NCBI RefSeq assembly: GCF_003026105.1
Contig: NZ_PYNW01000017.1
Span: 26,664-90,663 of the forward strand
Direction of reading: 5' to 3'
DNA from: Photobacterium sp. GB-56
Lineage (GTDB): Bacteria; Pseudomonadota; Gammaproteobacteria; Enterobacterales; Vibrionaceae
Length of the DNA: 64,000 nucleotides
The notes below the pieces were generated by a model. It ran no database searches. It saw nothing but the letters and a program-made list of their open reading frames with translations, and was not told the origin of the DNA. Of this stretch, positions 10,755 to 21,391 are shown in pieces. The number at the start of each line of letters is the position of its first letter. The first letter of the stretch is position 1. Both the position numbers and the translations under genes were made by a program.

Positions 10755-13700
10755 GTGTCTGATATCCCTAAGATAGTAAAGCGCTTTATTGTACCGGTAG
10801 CTTTCGTTACCATTTCTTCTTATTTGCCTGTGGTGAATGCGAATACTGTTCGGATTATTGGCCCGTCGAATGAGGATGGATCCTATTCGCAAGCGAGCCG
10901 AGGTATTGATACACCTGATCTGCGTTCAATTTCGCAGTCTAACACTGCACCACTTTCTACTCGTCGTTATGGCCCTACAGGTGAAAAAGAAACCTTGTGG
11001 TCAATCGCATCTCGAAATCGTCCTAATGCTTCAGTATCTGTATACCAAGTTATCGGTGCTATTTATCACGTTAATCCACAAGCATTTGAAAACAGCAATA
11101 TTCATGGATTGATCCCTGGTAGTACCTTGGTTATGCCAACATTAAGCCAGGTTAAGAACGAGAAAGAGAGCTTGATCCGTCGTCAATTAGAAGCGGATAA
11201 AAGACGTGCACCCTATATTAAAGCAAAGCCAGCTAGTCAAAAACGTGTTGTAAAATTAAAGCCTAAGCCTGAAGAACTACAAAAAATACAAGCAGAGCAA
11301 GCAGCGAAAAAAGACGTAAAAAGCACACAGCCCGCAGAGCCAGTTGTAAAGCCTGTGGCGGTAGTTGATGAAACGGCTAACTCAACAACAAATGTTCCAG
11401 CAAAAACAATAGAGAAAGCGGTAGCGGTAGCAACAACTGCTGCTGTGATTAGTGCAGCGACACCAGCTGAATCAACCGCGATTATTTCTGAAACGCCTAA
11501 AACTGAAAACGTTGAAGTTGCTGATGTTGATAATGTAGAAAATACGGCTATTCCTGCCAAGCCTGAATTATCAGAACAGCAAAAAGCGATGACAGATGAG
11601 CAAATGACAAAGCTGGTGGAAAGTAACCACATGCTTCGTTTACGCTTAGCGGAAATGCAACAAGAAGTTGATGCATTAAAAGATCAAGTTAAAGATAGCG
11701 ATGATGTACGCCAAGAACTGCTGACTTTCTTAGAGCAACAAAAACAACTGCAAAATGCGCCACAACCTGTGACACCACCTACTTCAACCTGGTTTGATTC
11801 ACTGGCTAATAACCCTTGGGCATTAGCTGCTGCTGGTATTATTCCTGGCGGTTTACTTGCTGCATTGTTGGCATTCTTCTTATTGCGTCGTAAAGAAGAA
11901 GAGCAAGATGAGGTGAAATCATTAAATGCTCCAGAGGCTTCAGCTGCTGAAACGGCACCTGTTGTCATCCCTCCTATTGATGGTGATGAGCAAGCTCTTG
12001 ATACTTCAGATGACCTAGATGACCTGTTTGCGGATGATGATCTATTCAATGAGCCTGACTTTACGTTAGATATTGATGATAAGAATGATCCGTCAACTAA
12101 AAATGAGAAAGAAGAGGTAAAAGAGTCTGTTACTGAATTTAGCGATGACGCTGATACGAAGACTGAATCAGCAGTTGTTAATGATATTGAATTTGATGAA
12201 GCTTTTGAAAATAACTTAAGTAGTAGTATTTCAGTTAAAGGTGATGATGCTATTGGTTTAGAAGACATGGAGCGTGCTCTTGATGAAATGGATAATGAGA
12301 GCGAGCCAAGTTCAGATGAAGCCTTAGCGTTAATGTGGGAGAAATCTCTCAATGAATCAGCGAAAAATGAAGATTCTGAAAATAGTCTCGATGATTTTGA
12401 TTTATCTCAGGATGACTTTGATCTTAGTGATAATGACGATGTTAAGCCATTGCCAGCAGATAACGAAAATGAAGAGTTAGATAACGGCTTGTTAGAGCAA
12501 TCATTATTAGATGAAATTTTGCAACAAGCAGAAGAGCAAAGCCAAGACCACGTTACGTCTGAAATTAATGATGAGTCAAAAGATGTTGAAATTAAAACCT
12601 CTGAGAATATTGACCAAGATGAATTGGATGCATTATTTGGTAGCTTTGGTGCTGATTTACCTGAATTAGATCAAACTGTTTCAGATGAACTGACGGATGA
12701 AACACAAGATGATGAACGTGTTTTTGAAGAAGGTAGTACTGCATTACTTGATGAGTTAGTAGAAGATGATGAATTAAGTAGTGATATTGAACTTGAAGAA
12801 GACAGTACCGCATTACTTGATGAGTTGATCTTAGATGAAGATGAACCGGAACAGTCTGATTCAACGATAGAAGTGGCTGAAGACAGTACAGCATTGCTTG
12901 ATGAGTTGATCTTAGATGAAGATGAACCGGAACAATCTGATTCAACGATAGAAGTGGCTGAAGATAGTACTGAATTGCTTGATGAATTATTAAAAGACAA
13001 TGATGCTGATATCTCATCAAAACAAGATCACATTGCAATTGATGAATCCAGTACTGAATTATTAGATGAAATTTTATCTGAGCAGTTAGCAGCAGTCGAT
13101 GAACAAGATGCTCCTAATAATGAGAATCAACATCTTGATGAAATTATCGAATCGCCATCATTCGCTTCTGATCTAGAGCAGAAATCACAGGATGTTATTA
13201 ATCCTGAAAGTGATGTTGAAAAATATGCTCAACAGGAAAAAGACATATCTCTTACTGATGAAAGCAATGCTGATACTGTAGAGCCTGATACATTAGGGTC
13301 TGAAGTTGTAACTGAATTGCCAAGTGAAGAAGCACCGAATGATGTTTTCACGTCTGAATTTGTGAGTGACACTCGCGATACGCCATCGAAAGAAGTCCTT
13401 GAGTCACAAAATACTGAAGAACTGCAAACCTTATCGCCAAGTAGTGAACAAAAATTCGATGAGATCTTAGATGATGTTTTAGACGAAGACTTTTATCGTC
13501 AATCGCTAGACAGTGATGTTAAGCCATTAACCGTTTCAGATCTTGAACGTGAACTAGATGAGCAAGATGCATTAGCGAGTCATGTTGCAGCAGAGGCACA
13601 TGAACCGCTGAATGTAGACGATCTTCCTTCTTTTGATGAAGAGGATGCATTAAAAGCATTTGCTGATGATGTGTATGAATCACCACAAGAAGATGCTGTT

Positions 13701-14978
13701 CATCAAGACGTATTATCACTCGATGATTTACCTGAATTTGATGAACAAGCGGCATTGGATGATCCTGATGCTGAGCCTTTTGACGAAACAGAACTGAATA
13801 ACGACATTGATGAGCAAATCGCACTTGATAATGTTATTCGTCAATTGCAGCAGGCCGCGGAAGCTGCAGATAAGTATTCACCTAAATCTGAATTATCTCC
13901 TGAAAATACAGTAGATTTTGTTGCTGAAACCGCTCCTGAATTACCTGATGAGTCATCGTTACCAGCATCAACGGTTGCTAGTGAAAATGAAGTATCGCCA
14001 TTTGATACTGCTCAAAGGGATGTTTATCCTTTTGAAAAACTCGATCCAACGACCATTCCAGAGTTTGATGAAGGTGAAGCGCTGCAAGCCTCATTGGATG
14101 AACAACATGAGCTTGAACAATATGAAATTGAACAAGGTTTACGTTTACCCAATGAAGAGCCTATTGAGGTAACAGAGAAGCCCGTTGTATTAGATCAGTT
14201 GGATCAAACCATGGTTGATTCTGCAGGTCTTGATATGGATGCATTACTGTTTGATGATTCATTAAATGATAATGCAGATAATGAAGGCCCATCTCAGTCA
14301 ATACAGCCACAAGAGGTTAGTGACAACACGACTGATGTTGAGACTGAACCATTATTAATGGATGAATTACCCAAACAGCAAGTGGAGCGCTCTGGGCTGG
14401 GTTTAGAAGACGGTGAACGTGATGGATTATTAACGCAAACAGAAGATGAGTTAGAAGCAGATTATACTTTTGACGATGAGATGTCTGATGATGATGCTAA
14501 AGTATGGCAAACCTCGGTATCTGAGCCTGAGTTAGCTCAAGAAGATTGGACACAACAACCGCATTTGGTAAAAGACGACGTGAAGTCTGTTTCGTTAGAG
14601 TCTGACTTCTCATTACATACCAATGATCTGGAAAGCGTAGCAACCAGTGAGTTACTGGCTGAACAATCTATAGCTGAAAAACCATCTTATATTAGTATTG
14701 ATGAATTAATGAAAGATGACCCATCGCATCAGCAAGTTGATCCCGATACCAATCCTTTAAATTTAGAGGTAGGGCTTGACGAGTACCCTGATATGTTAGC
14801 CAGTATTGGTGACTATGATGTTGATACTAATGGTGAGTATGCAAGTAAACTTGATTTGGCTAAAGCTTATTTAGAAATGAATGATAGCGAAGGTGCTGTT
14901 GGTTTATTAGAGGATATTGCGAAAAATGCTGAACAAGATCTTCAAGCAGAAGCCAAAAGATTGCTTTTGAAGCTGTAA
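10755..14978 (+). CDS. fimV: FimV/HubP-type polar landmark protein
   Basis: Large inner-membrane scaffold related to Pseudomonas FimV and Vibrio HubP, which mark cell poles and recruit chromosome-origin, flagellar and chemotaxis partners. From the N-terminus: a membrane-anchor/signal segment (residues about 9-29), a LysM-like peptidoglycan-binding domain (about 72-127), an Ala/Lys/Pro-rich linker, a coiled coil (about 285-325), a transmembrane helix (about 353-377), a roughly 950-residue very acidic cytoplasmic region, and the conserved C-terminal TPR-like FimV domain (DYDVDTNGEYASKLDLAKAY). At 1407 residues it fits HubP. The acidic region carries STALLDEL repeats listed separately. The start is a GTG. 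It lies between asd and truA, the usual vibrio position. I use fimV as symbol; hubP is the vibrio name. Confidence 0.9.
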   Translation: MSDIPKIVKRFIVPVAFVTISSYLPVVNANTVRIIGPSNEDGSYSQASRGIDTPDLRSISQSNTAPLSTRRYGPTGEKETLWSIASRNRPNASVSVYQVIGAIYHVNPQAFENSNIHGLIPGSTLVMPTLSQVKNEKESLIRRQLEADKRRAPYIKAKPASQKRVVKLKPKPEELQKIQAEQAAKKDVKSTQPAEPVVKPVAVVDETANSTTNVPAKTIEKAVAVATTAAVISAATPAESTAIISETPKTENVEVADVDNVENTAIPAKPELSEQQKAMTDEQMTKLVESNHMLRLRLAEMQQEVDALKDQVKDSDDVRQELLTFLEQQKQLQNAPQPVTPPTSTWFDSLANNPWALAAAGIIPGGLLAALLAFFLLRRKEEEQDEVKSLNAPEASAAETAPVVIPPIDGDEQALDTSDDLDDLFADDDLFNEPDFTLDIDDKNDPSTKNEKEEVKESVTEFSDDADTKTESAVVNDIEFDEAFENNLSSSISVKGDDAIGLEDMERALDEMDNESEPSSDEALALMWEKSLNESAKNEDSENSLDDFDLSQDDFDLSDNDDVKPLPADNENEELDNGLLEQSLLDEILQQAEEQSQDHVTSEINDESKDVEIKTSENIDQDELDALFGSFGADLPELDQTVSDELTDETQDDERVFEEGSTALLDELVEDDELSSDIELEEDSTALLDELILDEDEPEQSDSTIEVAEDSTALLDELILDEDEPEQSDSTIEVAEDSTELLDELLKDNDADISSKQDHIAIDESSTELLDEILSEQLAAVDEQDAPNNENQHLDEIIESPSFASDLEQKSQDVINPESDVEKYAQQEKDISLTDESNADTVEPDTLGSEVVTELPSEEAPNDVFTSEFVSDTRDTPSKEVLESQNTEELQTLSPSSEQKFDEILDDVLDEDFYRQSLDSDVKPLTVSDLERELDEQDALASHVAAEAHEPLNVDDLPSFDEEDALKAFADDVYESPQEDAVHQDVLSLDDLPEFDEQAALDDPDAEPFDETELNNDIDEQIALDNVIRQLQQAAEAADKYSPKSELSPENTVDFVAETAPELPDESSLPASTVASENEVSPFDTAQRDVYPFEKLDPTTIPEFDEGEALQASLDEQHELEQYEIEQGLRLPNEEPIEVTEKPVVLDQLDQTMVDSAGLDMDALLFDDSLNDNADNEGPSQSIQPQEVSDNTTDVETEPLLMDELPKQQVERSGLGLEDGERDGLLTQTEDELEADYTFDDEMSDDDAKVWQTSVSEPELAQEDWTQQPHLVKDDVKSVSLESDFSLHTNDLESVATSELLAEQSIAEKPSYISIDELMKDDPSHQQVDPDTNPLNLEVGLDEYPDMLASIGDYDVDTNGEYASKLDLAKAYLEMNDSEGAVGLLEDIAKNAEQDLQAEAKRLLLKL
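12729..13079 (+). repeat. tandem STALLDEL repeats inside fimV/hubP
   Basis: Five units start at 12729, 12798, 12879, 12960 and 13044. The two central units (12798-12878 and 12879-12959) are 81 bases each and nearly identical at DNA level; the outer units are 69 and 84 bases and more diverged. Each begins with (E)(D/G/S)STxLLDEx and continues with Asp/Glu-rich sequence. The near-identity of the central pair indicates a recent in-frame duplication. Confidence 0.85.
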
Positions 14979-15003
14979 CATCACTCTTGTTTAAGATAGA
15001 ACA

Positions 15004-15036
15004 AGCACGGTAGAGATAATTCTATCGTGCTTTTTT
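15004..15036 (+). terminator. fimV terminator
   Basis: AGCACGGTAGA pairs with TCTATCGTGCT with one G-T pair, followed by a T run. Confidence 0.85.
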
Positions 15037-15174
15037 ATTTTTACTTGCTGCATTATGTTATCCCTATCGCGCTATTCTTTCCCTTATCTTGTGAATTACT
15101 TATAATTCGGAACAGTTTCGTAAATTACGTGTTAGTGGTTTACATAGGTTTGATTAATCGAAGTTGAATAAATT

Positions 15175-15960
15175 ATGCGAATAGCTTTAGGTGTAGAGTA
15201 CGATGGTGCTAAGTATTATGGCTGGCAACGCCAACGTGATGTAGATAGCGTACAAGAGCGTTTGGAAAAAGCTCTCTCTAAAGTCGCCAATCAACCAGTA
15301 GAAGTCTTCTGTGCTGGACGAACTGATGCTGGCGTTCATGGCACGGGGCAGGTTGTTCACTTCGATATTAATATTGATCGCAAAATGGTGGCGTGGACGA
15401 TGGGCGCTAATGCTCATCTTCCTAAAGATATTGCGGTACGTTGGGCGACAGAAGTGAATGAGGATTTTCATGCTCGTTTTACTGCGACAGCACGCCGTTA
15501 TCGTTACATCATTTTTAATAACGCCTTACGTCCCGCTATTTTAGGTAATGGTGTTAGCCATTATCACGGCCATCTTGATGAGAAAAAAATGCATGAGGCT
15601 GGTCAGTACTTACTGGGTGAAAATGATTTTACGTCTTTCCGCGCGGTTCACTGTCAATCTCGAAGCCCATGGCGTAATTTAATGCACCTGAATGTCACTC
15701 GCCAAGGCGACTTTGTGATCATTGATATCAAAGCGAATGCGTTTGTTCACCATATGGTACGTAACATCACAGGTAGCTTAATTAAAGTCGGCAAAGGTGA
15801 AGAAAAACCAGAGTGGATTGAGTGGCTACTTGCGCAAAAAAATCGCACATTAGCAGGAGCAACAGCCAAAGCTGAAGGCTTGTATTTGGTTGATGTTGAT
15901 TACCCGAAAGAGCACAATTTACCGCGTGTACCATTAGGTCCGTTATTCTTAGCTGATTGA
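15175..15960 (+). CDS. truA: tRNA pseudouridine(38-40) synthase
   Basis: TruA converts uridines 38, 39 and 40 in the tRNA anticodon stem-loop to pseudouridine. The catalytic Asp is Asp51 in [10 protein letters not shown]. GYDGxxYxGWQxQ-like substrate motifs ([13 protein letters not shown]) open the protein, and [12 protein letters not shown] is the conserved C-terminal motif. The length is 261 residues, slightly shorter than E. coli TruA (270), with a compact N-terminus. The promoter probably lies in the 138 bases after the fimV terminator. It sits in the conserved truA-accD-folC order. Confidence 0.95.
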   Translation: MRIALGVEYDGAKYYGWQRQRDVDSVQERLEKALSKVANQPVEVFCAGRTDAGVHGTGQVVHFDINIDRKMVAWTMGANAHLPKDIAVRWATEVNEDFHARFTATARRYRYIIFNNALRPAILGNGVSHYHGHLDEKKMHEAGQYLLGENDFTSFRAVHCQSRSPWRNLMHLNVTRQGDFVIIDIKANAFVHHMVRNITGSLIKVGKGEEKPEWIEWLLAQKNRTLAGATAKAEGLYLVDVDYPKEHNLPRVPLGPLFLAD

Positions 15961-16101
15961 GTTACAAGGGTTAGCTTGATAAGGTAGTACCAGTTTTTTA
16001 TCTACAGATTAGTAAGATTGTGTTTTAATCTCTGATCGTTATCCAATGAATTTGTATCTTCGGCCATTGACGGCGGAAGCATTAAAGAATAAAGGTCATT
16101 C

Positions 16102-17031
16102 ATGAGCTGGCTTGAAAAGATTCTAACTAAAAGCAACATTGTCTCTTCACGAAAAGTGTCGATTCCTGAGGGCGTTTGGACGAAATGTACCTCTTGTGAT
16201 CAAGTACTGTACCATGCAGATCTTGAGCGCAATCTAGAGGTGTGCCCTAAGTGTGATCATCACATGCGTATGAAAGCACGTCGTCGTCTTGAAACTTTCT
16301 TAGACGCTGATACGCAAGTTGAGATTGCCGCAGAGCTAGAGCCGCAAGATAAGCTTAAATTCCGCGATTCTAAAAAGTACAAAGATCGTTTGTATAGCGC
16401 GCAAAAAGCCACGGGTGAAAAAGATGCATTAATCGCAATGAAAGGGGAAGTCTTAGGTTTACCTATTGTTGCATGTGCTTTTGAATTCTCTTTTATGGGC
16501 GGTTCAATGGGCTCTGTCGTTGGTGCTAAATTTGTACGAGCAGTGGATGCGGCAATTGAAAATAACTGCCCATTGATCTGCTTCTCTGCAAGTGGCGGTG
16601 CACGTATGCAAGAAGCGCTGATGTCACTGATGCAAATGGCGAAAACCAGTGCGGCGTTAGAGCGTTTATCAGCGAAAGGCTTACCTTTCTTCTCTGTGTT
16701 AACCGATCCAACTATGGGTGGGGTATCAGCATCCCTTGCAATGCTTGGTGACATCAATATTGGTGAACCCAAAGCACTGATCGGTTTTGCAGGTCAACGT
16801 GTTATTGAGCAAACCGTACGTGAGAAGCTACCAGAAGGCTTCCAACGTAGTGAGTTCCTCCTTGAACATGGTGCGATTGATATGATTGTTGATCGCCGTG
16901 AAATGCGTCAGCGTGTTGCAGGTCTTGTTGCCAAAATGACCAACCAAGCATCACCGTTAGTTGTTTCTGTCGATAGTAAGCCAGAGTCTGTTGAGGCTAC
17001 TGTCCAAGCTGAAGATTCAGAAAACACCTAA
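16102..17031 (+). CDS. accD: acetyl-CoA carboxylase carboxyltransferase subunit beta
   Basis: AccD pairs with AccA to transfer the carboxyl group from biotin-BCCP to acetyl-CoA, making malonyl-CoA for fatty-acid synthesis. The N-terminal zinc ribbon has Cys29, Cys32, Cys48 and Cys51. The carboxyltransferase core shows [23 protein letters not shown] and [18 protein letters not shown]. It has 309 residues with a variable acidic tail. It precedes folC in the conserved order, but a terminator-like hairpin separates them. In E. coli the AccAD complex can bind its own mRNA; nothing here tests that. Confidence 0.96.
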   Translation: MSWLEKILTKSNIVSSRKVSIPEGVWTKCTSCDQVLYHADLERNLEVCPKCDHHMRMKARRRLETFLDADTQVEIAAELEPQDKLKFRDSKKYKDRLYSAQKATGEKDALIAMKGEVLGLPIVACAFEFSFMGGSMGSVVGAKFVRAVDAAIENNCPLICFSASGGARMQEALMSLMQMAKTSAALERLSAKGLPFFSVLTDPTMGGVSASLAMLGDINIGEPKALIGFAGQRVIEQTVREKLPEGFQRSEFLLEHGAIDMIVDRREMRQRVAGLVAKMTNQASPLVVSVDSKPESVEATVQAEDSENT

Positions 17032-17059
17032 TTGATTATATTGATTGATGAATATAGAA

Positions 17060-17092
17060 GCCGTTTAGCTAATCGCTAGGCGGTTTTTTTTT
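17060..17092 (+). terminator. accD terminator
   Basis: GCCGTTTAGC pairs with GCTAGGCGGT, using three G-T pairs, and is followed by about nine T residues. Confidence 0.8.
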
Positions 17093-17221
17093 GAGTATGT
17101 AATAGCGCTATTGCCATTAACGTGGCGTTTAATCGAATTTATATCGTCATAGGTTTAAGTTATTTAAGATTCGATGGTAAATTATGGCTCAAGTGATTTA
17201 TAAACAAGTGAATGATTTCTC

Positions 17222-18481
17222 ATGTCAGGATTGACTGCACCACAAGCGACAGCCTCGCTTTCAACATGGCTGAAATATCTTGAGCAATTACATACCAGTG
17301 CAATCGATCTTGGATTAGATCGCGTTAAAGCTGTGGGTGAAAAAGCAAATCTTCTTAAACCTGCGCCTTGTGTTATTACTGTTGCGGGTACTAATGGTAA
17401 AGGTTCAACCTGTGCCATGCTAGAAGCTATCTTAATTGAAGCGGGTTATAAGGTTGGTGTTTATAGCTCTCCTCACCTTGTACGTTATAACGAACGTGTT
17501 CGTATCAATAATAAAGAGCTTGACGACGGTGAACATAGCAAAGCATTTGCAAGCGTTGAAGCAGCGCGTGGTTCTATAAGTTTAAGCTTATTTGAATTTG
17601 GTACGCTTGCTGCGTTAACACTATTTAAAACACATAAAGTGGATGTTGTTGTACTGGAAGTTGGCCTTGGTGGGCGATTAGATGCCACTAATATTGTTGA
17701 TCATGATGTTAGCGTGATCACCAGTCTTGCAATCGATCATGTCGATTGGCTTGGTGATAATATAGACGTAATTGGTTATGAAAAAGCAGGTATTTTCCGC
17801 TCAGGTAAACCGGCTATTTGCGGCCAACCTCATCCGCCAGCAACGGTTCCTGCTCACGCGGATGATATTGGCGCAGAATTACATCAAGTTGGTTATCAAT
17901 TTGATTATCAAATAGCCGATGACCATTGGAACTGGCAGTGTGGTGCATTTGATTTATCTCACTTGCCACTGCCTAATTTACCGCTCCCTAATGCAGCCAC
18001 AGCATTAATGGCTTTAGGAACGGCAGAGCTTGATATCTCGGAAGAGAATATTATTCAAGGTTTAAGTAAAGCTCAATTACCAGGACGTATGCAGCGTGTG
18101 AGTGATGATCCATTGATCATTATGGATGTCGCACATAATCCCCATTCTGCCGAGTATTTCGCTCAGCAATTAAACCGAATGAAACAAAAAGAAGGTAAGA
18201 AGCATATTCATGCTGTCGTTGCGATGCTTCACGATAAAGATATCGCGTCGACTATCGCAATGATGAAAGATGTAGTAGATCATTGGTATCCCGCTTCTTT
18301 AACGGGCCCAAGAGCGGCGACTGCCGATGAAATATTGCAGTATTTACCACCAGATTGTATGGGTTTTGATAAGCCAGAGGCTGCATTTGACCAAGCGCTA
18401 ACACAAGCTAACCGAGATGATATGGTAATCGTCTTTGGCTCGTTTTACACTGTCGGGCAAATAACGAGTCATTTACGTTAA
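17222..18481 (+). CDS. folC: bifunctional dihydrofolate synthase / folylpolyglutamate synthase
   Basis: FolC adds glutamate to dihydropteroate and further glutamates to reduced folates, using ATP. The Mur-ligase-type P-loop GTNGKGST is at residues 56-63. The SSPHLVRYNERVRIN folate-loop region, GLGGRLDATN and the C-terminal DVAHNPHSAEYF follow. It has 419 residues. Its stop overlaps the first bases of the dedD 5' region, so folC-dedD are co-transcribed. folD (27548), also of one-carbon metabolism, lies elsewhere in this window. Confidence 0.95.
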   Translation: MSGLTAPQATASLSTWLKYLEQLHTSAIDLGLDRVKAVGEKANLLKPAPCVITVAGTNGKGSTCAMLEAILIEAGYKVGVYSSPHLVRYNERVRINNKELDDGEHSKAFASVEAARGSISLSLFEFGTLAALTLFKTHKVDVVVLEVGLGGRLDATNIVDHDVSVITSLAIDHVDWLGDNIDVIGYEKAGIFRSGKPAICGQPHPPATVPAHADDIGAELHQVGYQFDYQIADDHWNWQCGAFDLSHLPLPNLPLPNAATALMALGTAELDISEENIIQGLSKAQLPGRMQRVSDDPLIIMDVAHNPHSAEYFAQQLNRMKQKEGKKHIHAVVAMLHDKDIASTIAMMKDVVDHWYPASLTGPRAATADEILQYLPPDCMGFDKPEAAFDQALTQANRDDMVIVFGSFYTVGQITSHLR

Positions 18482-18532
18482 TGAGTGAAAAACACTTTTA
18501 TTATAAAGTGGTTAAATAGTATAGGAGTCCAT

Positions 18533-19189
18533 GTGGCTAGCCAATTTCAAAATCGACTGATTGGTACCATTATTTTGGTAACCGTTGGCGTGATTTTTCT
18601 TCCTGATCTTTTTGATGGGCAAAAACAGCACTATAAAGAGCAGTTCGAAAGCATTCCGTTGCAGCCTAAAATGGGTGATCAAAAGGAGTTTACTCAAATA
18701 CCTAACCCTGAAACGGTAAATTCGGAGCTACCTAAAGATCCTGTCACAGTAACAGTGGATAATGGTAAAGATACGGTTTCAACATCATCAGGTGATAATA
18801 ATGAAACCTATACCGTTGAAGAAGACAAAGCACCTCAACCTGAACAGCCTGTTGTGCCCGTTGAGCAACCAAAAACTGTCGTAACACCCCAACCTGTTGT
18901 AAAGCCAGAGCCTGCAGTTGTGTCTGAGCAAGGATTAAAAAATAGTGGCTGGATGATCCAATTAGGTACGTTTGGTAATTTTAAGAATGCCAGCGCACTA
19001 GTGGCGAAGCTGCGATTAAATGGTTACCAGGCACATTTATTACCTAAAGATGCGCAACCGGGTCAGTATGTAAAAGTTGTTGTGGGACCAGATCTTTCAA
19101 AAGATAAGCTTTTGGCTAAGATTGATGACTTGAAAAAATTAACCGGGTTAAGTGGTAAATTGTATCAATTTAGCCCAATAAAACCTTAA
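18533..19189 (+). CDS. dedD: SPOR-domain cell-division protein DedD
   Basis: DedD is an inner-membrane protein that binds denuded septal peptidoglycan through a C-terminal SPOR domain and assists septation. A single N-terminal transmembrane helix (LIGTIILVTVGVIFLPDLF, about residues 8-26), a Pro/Val/Glu-rich linker and a C-terminal SPOR domain starting near WMIQLGTFGNF are visible. The longest frame begins with GTG at 18485, but AGGA at 18523-18526 and the family N-terminus ASQFQNRLIGT support the GTG at 18533 (218 residues). It follows folC closely. Its stop codon lies in the PurR-type box of the next operon. Confidence 0.88.
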   Translation: MASQFQNRLIGTIILVTVGVIFLPDLFDGQKQHYKEQFESIPLQPKMGDQKEFTQIPNPETVNSELPKDPVTVTVDNGKDTVSTSSGDNNETYTVEEDKAPQPEQPVVPVEQPKTVVTPQPVVKPEPAVVSEQGLKNSGWMIQLGTFGNFKNASALVAKLRLNGYQAHLLPKDAQPGQYVKVVVGPDLSKDKLLAKIDDLKKLTGLSGKLYQFSPIKP

Positions 19190-19203
19190 GTAAACGTTTG
19201 CGT
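19188..19203 (+). promoter_or_regulatory. PurR-type operator before cvpA-purF
   Basis: AAGTAAACGTTTGCGT matches the reverse complement of the PurR consensus (ACGCAAACGTTTTCNT) at all but one position. It overlaps the dedD stop codon and lies 46 bases before cvpA. PurR control of cvpA-purF is established in E. coli; the site here supports the same regulation. Confidence 0.8.
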
Positions 19204-19248
19204 CTTCATTTTTTCTGTTAGAATACGCATCAACAAGACGAAATACAC

Positions 19249-19743
19249 ATGATGATCTGGATTGATTATGTAATTTTAGCCGTGATTGGCTTTTCCGCTT
19301 TGGTAAGTTTAATCCGTGGTTTTGTTAAAGAAGCACTTTCATTAGTTATCTGGTTTACTGCGTTTTTTGTGGCGAGTAATTTCTACCCACAGCTTGCGGT
19401 TTACTTTACAAACTTTCATGATGAAATGCTTCGCAACGGTAGCGCTATTGCCGTTTTATTTATCGCAACGCTGATTGTTGGCGCGGTAGTTAACTATGTT
19501 ATTGGTCAGTTAGTACAGAAAACAGGGTTATCTGGTACTGATAGAGTTTTGGGCGTAGTTTTTGGTGGGGTTCGCGGCGTGTTAATTGTTGCGGCAGTAT
19601 TGTTCTTTCTCGATGCCTTTACAGGGTTTGCAAGTGCTGATTGGTGGAAACAGTCAAAACTCATCCCACAGTTTGGCGTTGTCATTGAATGGTTTTTTTC
19701 CTATATCAAACACAGTTCAAGCTTCTTACCTAACATGAAATAG
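19249..19743 (+). CDS. cvpA: CvpA family inner-membrane protein
   Basis: CvpA is a small inner-membrane protein named for colicin V production; in several bacteria it affects envelope homeostasis, but its molecular function is not settled. Four hydrophobic helices are visible, starting with [19 protein letters not shown], then [30 protein letters not shown] and [15 protein letters not shown], with the conserved RGFVKE loop after the first. The length is 164 residues. Translation may start at the ATG at 19249 or 19252. It forms the usual pair with purF under a PurR-type box. Confidence 0.92.
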   Translation: MMIWIDYVILAVIGFSALVSLIRGFVKEALSLVIWFTAFFVASNFYPQLAVYFTNFHDEMLRNGSAIAVLFIATLIVGAVVNYVIGQLVQKTGLSGTDRVLGVVFGGVRGVLIVAAVLFFLDAFTGFASADWWKQSKLIPQFGVVIEWFFSYIKHSSSFLPNMK

Positions 19744-19817
19744 CGCCAAATTAATAGCAGTTACCAAATTTATTCGATTTGGTAACTGTATTTTTATGCA
19801 CGACGAGGATTTTGGAA

Positions 19818-21335
19818 ATGTGTGGTATTGTTGGAATCGTGGGCTCAACCCCGGTAAACCAGTCTATCTATGATGCACTTACTGTGCTGCAACATCGCGG
19901 CCAAGATGCTGCGGGTATTTGTACCTTAGAAAGCAATCGTTTCCGTCTGCGTAAAGCGAATGGTTTAGTGCGTGATGTCTTTGAAGCTAAACACATGCAA
20001 CGCTTACAAGGTAATGTAGGTATCGGACACGTGCGTTATCCAACTGCGGGTAGCTCTAGTGCATCAGAAGCCCAACCGTTTTATGTTAATTCTCCTTACG
20101 GTATTTCACTGGCTCATAATGGTAATTTAACCAACGCAGCAGATATTCGTGAGACCTTATTTGAGCAAGCTAAACGTCATGTCAATACAACCTCAGATTC
20201 TGAGATTTTACTGAATATTCTGGCAAATCAACTTGAGCATTGTCCAAGTTATCCTATTAGCCCTGAGGAAATTTTTAAAGCAATCAGTGAAGTTCACCGA
20301 ATTGTAAAAGGTGCGTATGCGGTTGTTGCTATGGTTATCGGTCATGGCTTAATTGCATTTCGTGATCCAAATGGTATTCGCCCTTTATGTATTGGTAAGC
20401 GTGAAGAACAAGGTAAAGCCGAATACATGGTAGCTTCAGAATCAGTGGCACTTGATGCGGTTGGTTTTGATTTTGTCCGTGATATTGCGCCTGGTGAAGC
20501 CGTTTACATCACTTTTGATGGGCAATTATTTACTCAGCAATGTGCCGATAATCCACAGTTAAATCCATGTGTATTTGAGTTTGTTTATTTTGCTCGTCCT
20601 GATTCATTTATTGATAAAGTCTCTGTTTATGGCGCGCGTTTAGCGATGGGCACCAAGCTGGGTGAAAAGATTAAACGAGAATGGGCAGATATTGATATCG
20701 ATGTTGTTATTCCTATTCCAGAAACTTCTTGTGACAGTGCGCTAGAAATTGCACGTACGTTAGATAAACCTTATCGCCAAGGCTTTGTTAAAAACCGTTA
20801 TGTGGGCCGTACGTTTATCATGCCAGGACAACAAATGCGTCGTAAGTCTGTGCGTCGTAAACTCAATGCCATTCGCTCTGAATTTAAAGATAAAAATGTA
20901 CTGTTAGTCGATGACTCTATTGTTCGTGGTACCACATCAGAGCAGATAATCGAAATGGCAAGAGAAGCAGGAGCGAAGAAAGTTTACTTAGCATCAGCAG
21001 CACCTGAAATTCGCTTCCCTAATGTCTATGGTATTGATATGCCAAGCGCTAATGAGTTAATTGCTCATGGTCGCGAAGTGGATGAAATTTCAAATATTAT
21101 CGGTGCCGATGGTCTTATTTTCCAAGATTTACAAGATTTGGTTGATGCCGTCGCTGAAGGAAACCCTGAAATTAAATTATTTGAAACGTCTGTGTTTAAT
21201 GGTAATTACGTAACCGGTGATGTGAACCAAAAGTACTTAGAGTATTTAGATTCACTACGCAGTGATGACTCGAAAAAGCAGCGTGAGATTCAGCAAGATT
21301 TAGCTAATTTAGAGTTACATAACGAAGGCATTTAA
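19818..21335 (+). CDS. purF: amidophosphoribosyltransferase
   Basis: PurF makes 5-phosphoribosylamine from PRPP and glutamine, the first committed step of purine synthesis. It must start with MCGIVG because Cys2 becomes the N-terminal nucleophile after Met removal; the ATG at 19818 provides this, whereas the longest frame starts 39 bases earlier. The glutaminase domain shows [10 protein letters not shown] and HNGNLTN, and the phosphoribosyltransferase domain has [14 protein letters not shown]. It has 505 residues. It is co-transcribed with cvpA and ends at a strong terminator. Confidence 0.96.
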   Translation: MCGIVGIVGSTPVNQSIYDALTVLQHRGQDAAGICTLESNRFRLRKANGLVRDVFEAKHMQRLQGNVGIGHVRYPTAGSSSASEAQPFYVNSPYGISLAHNGNLTNAADIRETLFEQAKRHVNTTSDSEILLNILANQLEHCPSYPISPEEIFKAISEVHRIVKGAYAVVAMVIGHGLIAFRDPNGIRPLCIGKREEQGKAEYMVASESVALDAVGFDFVRDIAPGEAVYITFDGQLFTQQCADNPQLNPCVFEFVYFARPDSFIDKVSVYGARLAMGTKLGEKIKREWADIDIDVVIPIPETSCDSALEIARTLDKPYRQGFVKNRYVGRTFIMPGQQMRRKSVRRKLNAIRSEFKDKNVLLVDDSIVRGTTSEQIIEMAREAGAKKVYLASAAPEIRFPNVYGIDMPSANELIAHGREVDEISNIIGADGLIFQDLQDLVDAVAEGNPEIKLFETSVFNGNYVTGDVNQKYLEYLDSLRSDDSKKQREIQQDLANLELHNEGI

Positions 21336-21363
21336 GTCTTATATGTGAGCAAATAGAGTTATA

Positions 21364-21391
21364 AGCCGGAGTGTAAAACTCCGGCTTTTTT
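21364..21391 (+). terminator. purF terminator
   Basis: AGCCGGAG pairs perfectly with CTCCGGCT around a seven-base loop and is followed by six T residues. Confidence 0.9.

Noticed and set aside
11684..13000. Minus-strand Ser-rich open frames opposite fimV (up to 222 residues)
   Set aside because: They are antisense shadows of the Asp/Glu-rich fimV coding sequence, without ribosome-binding sites or family features.
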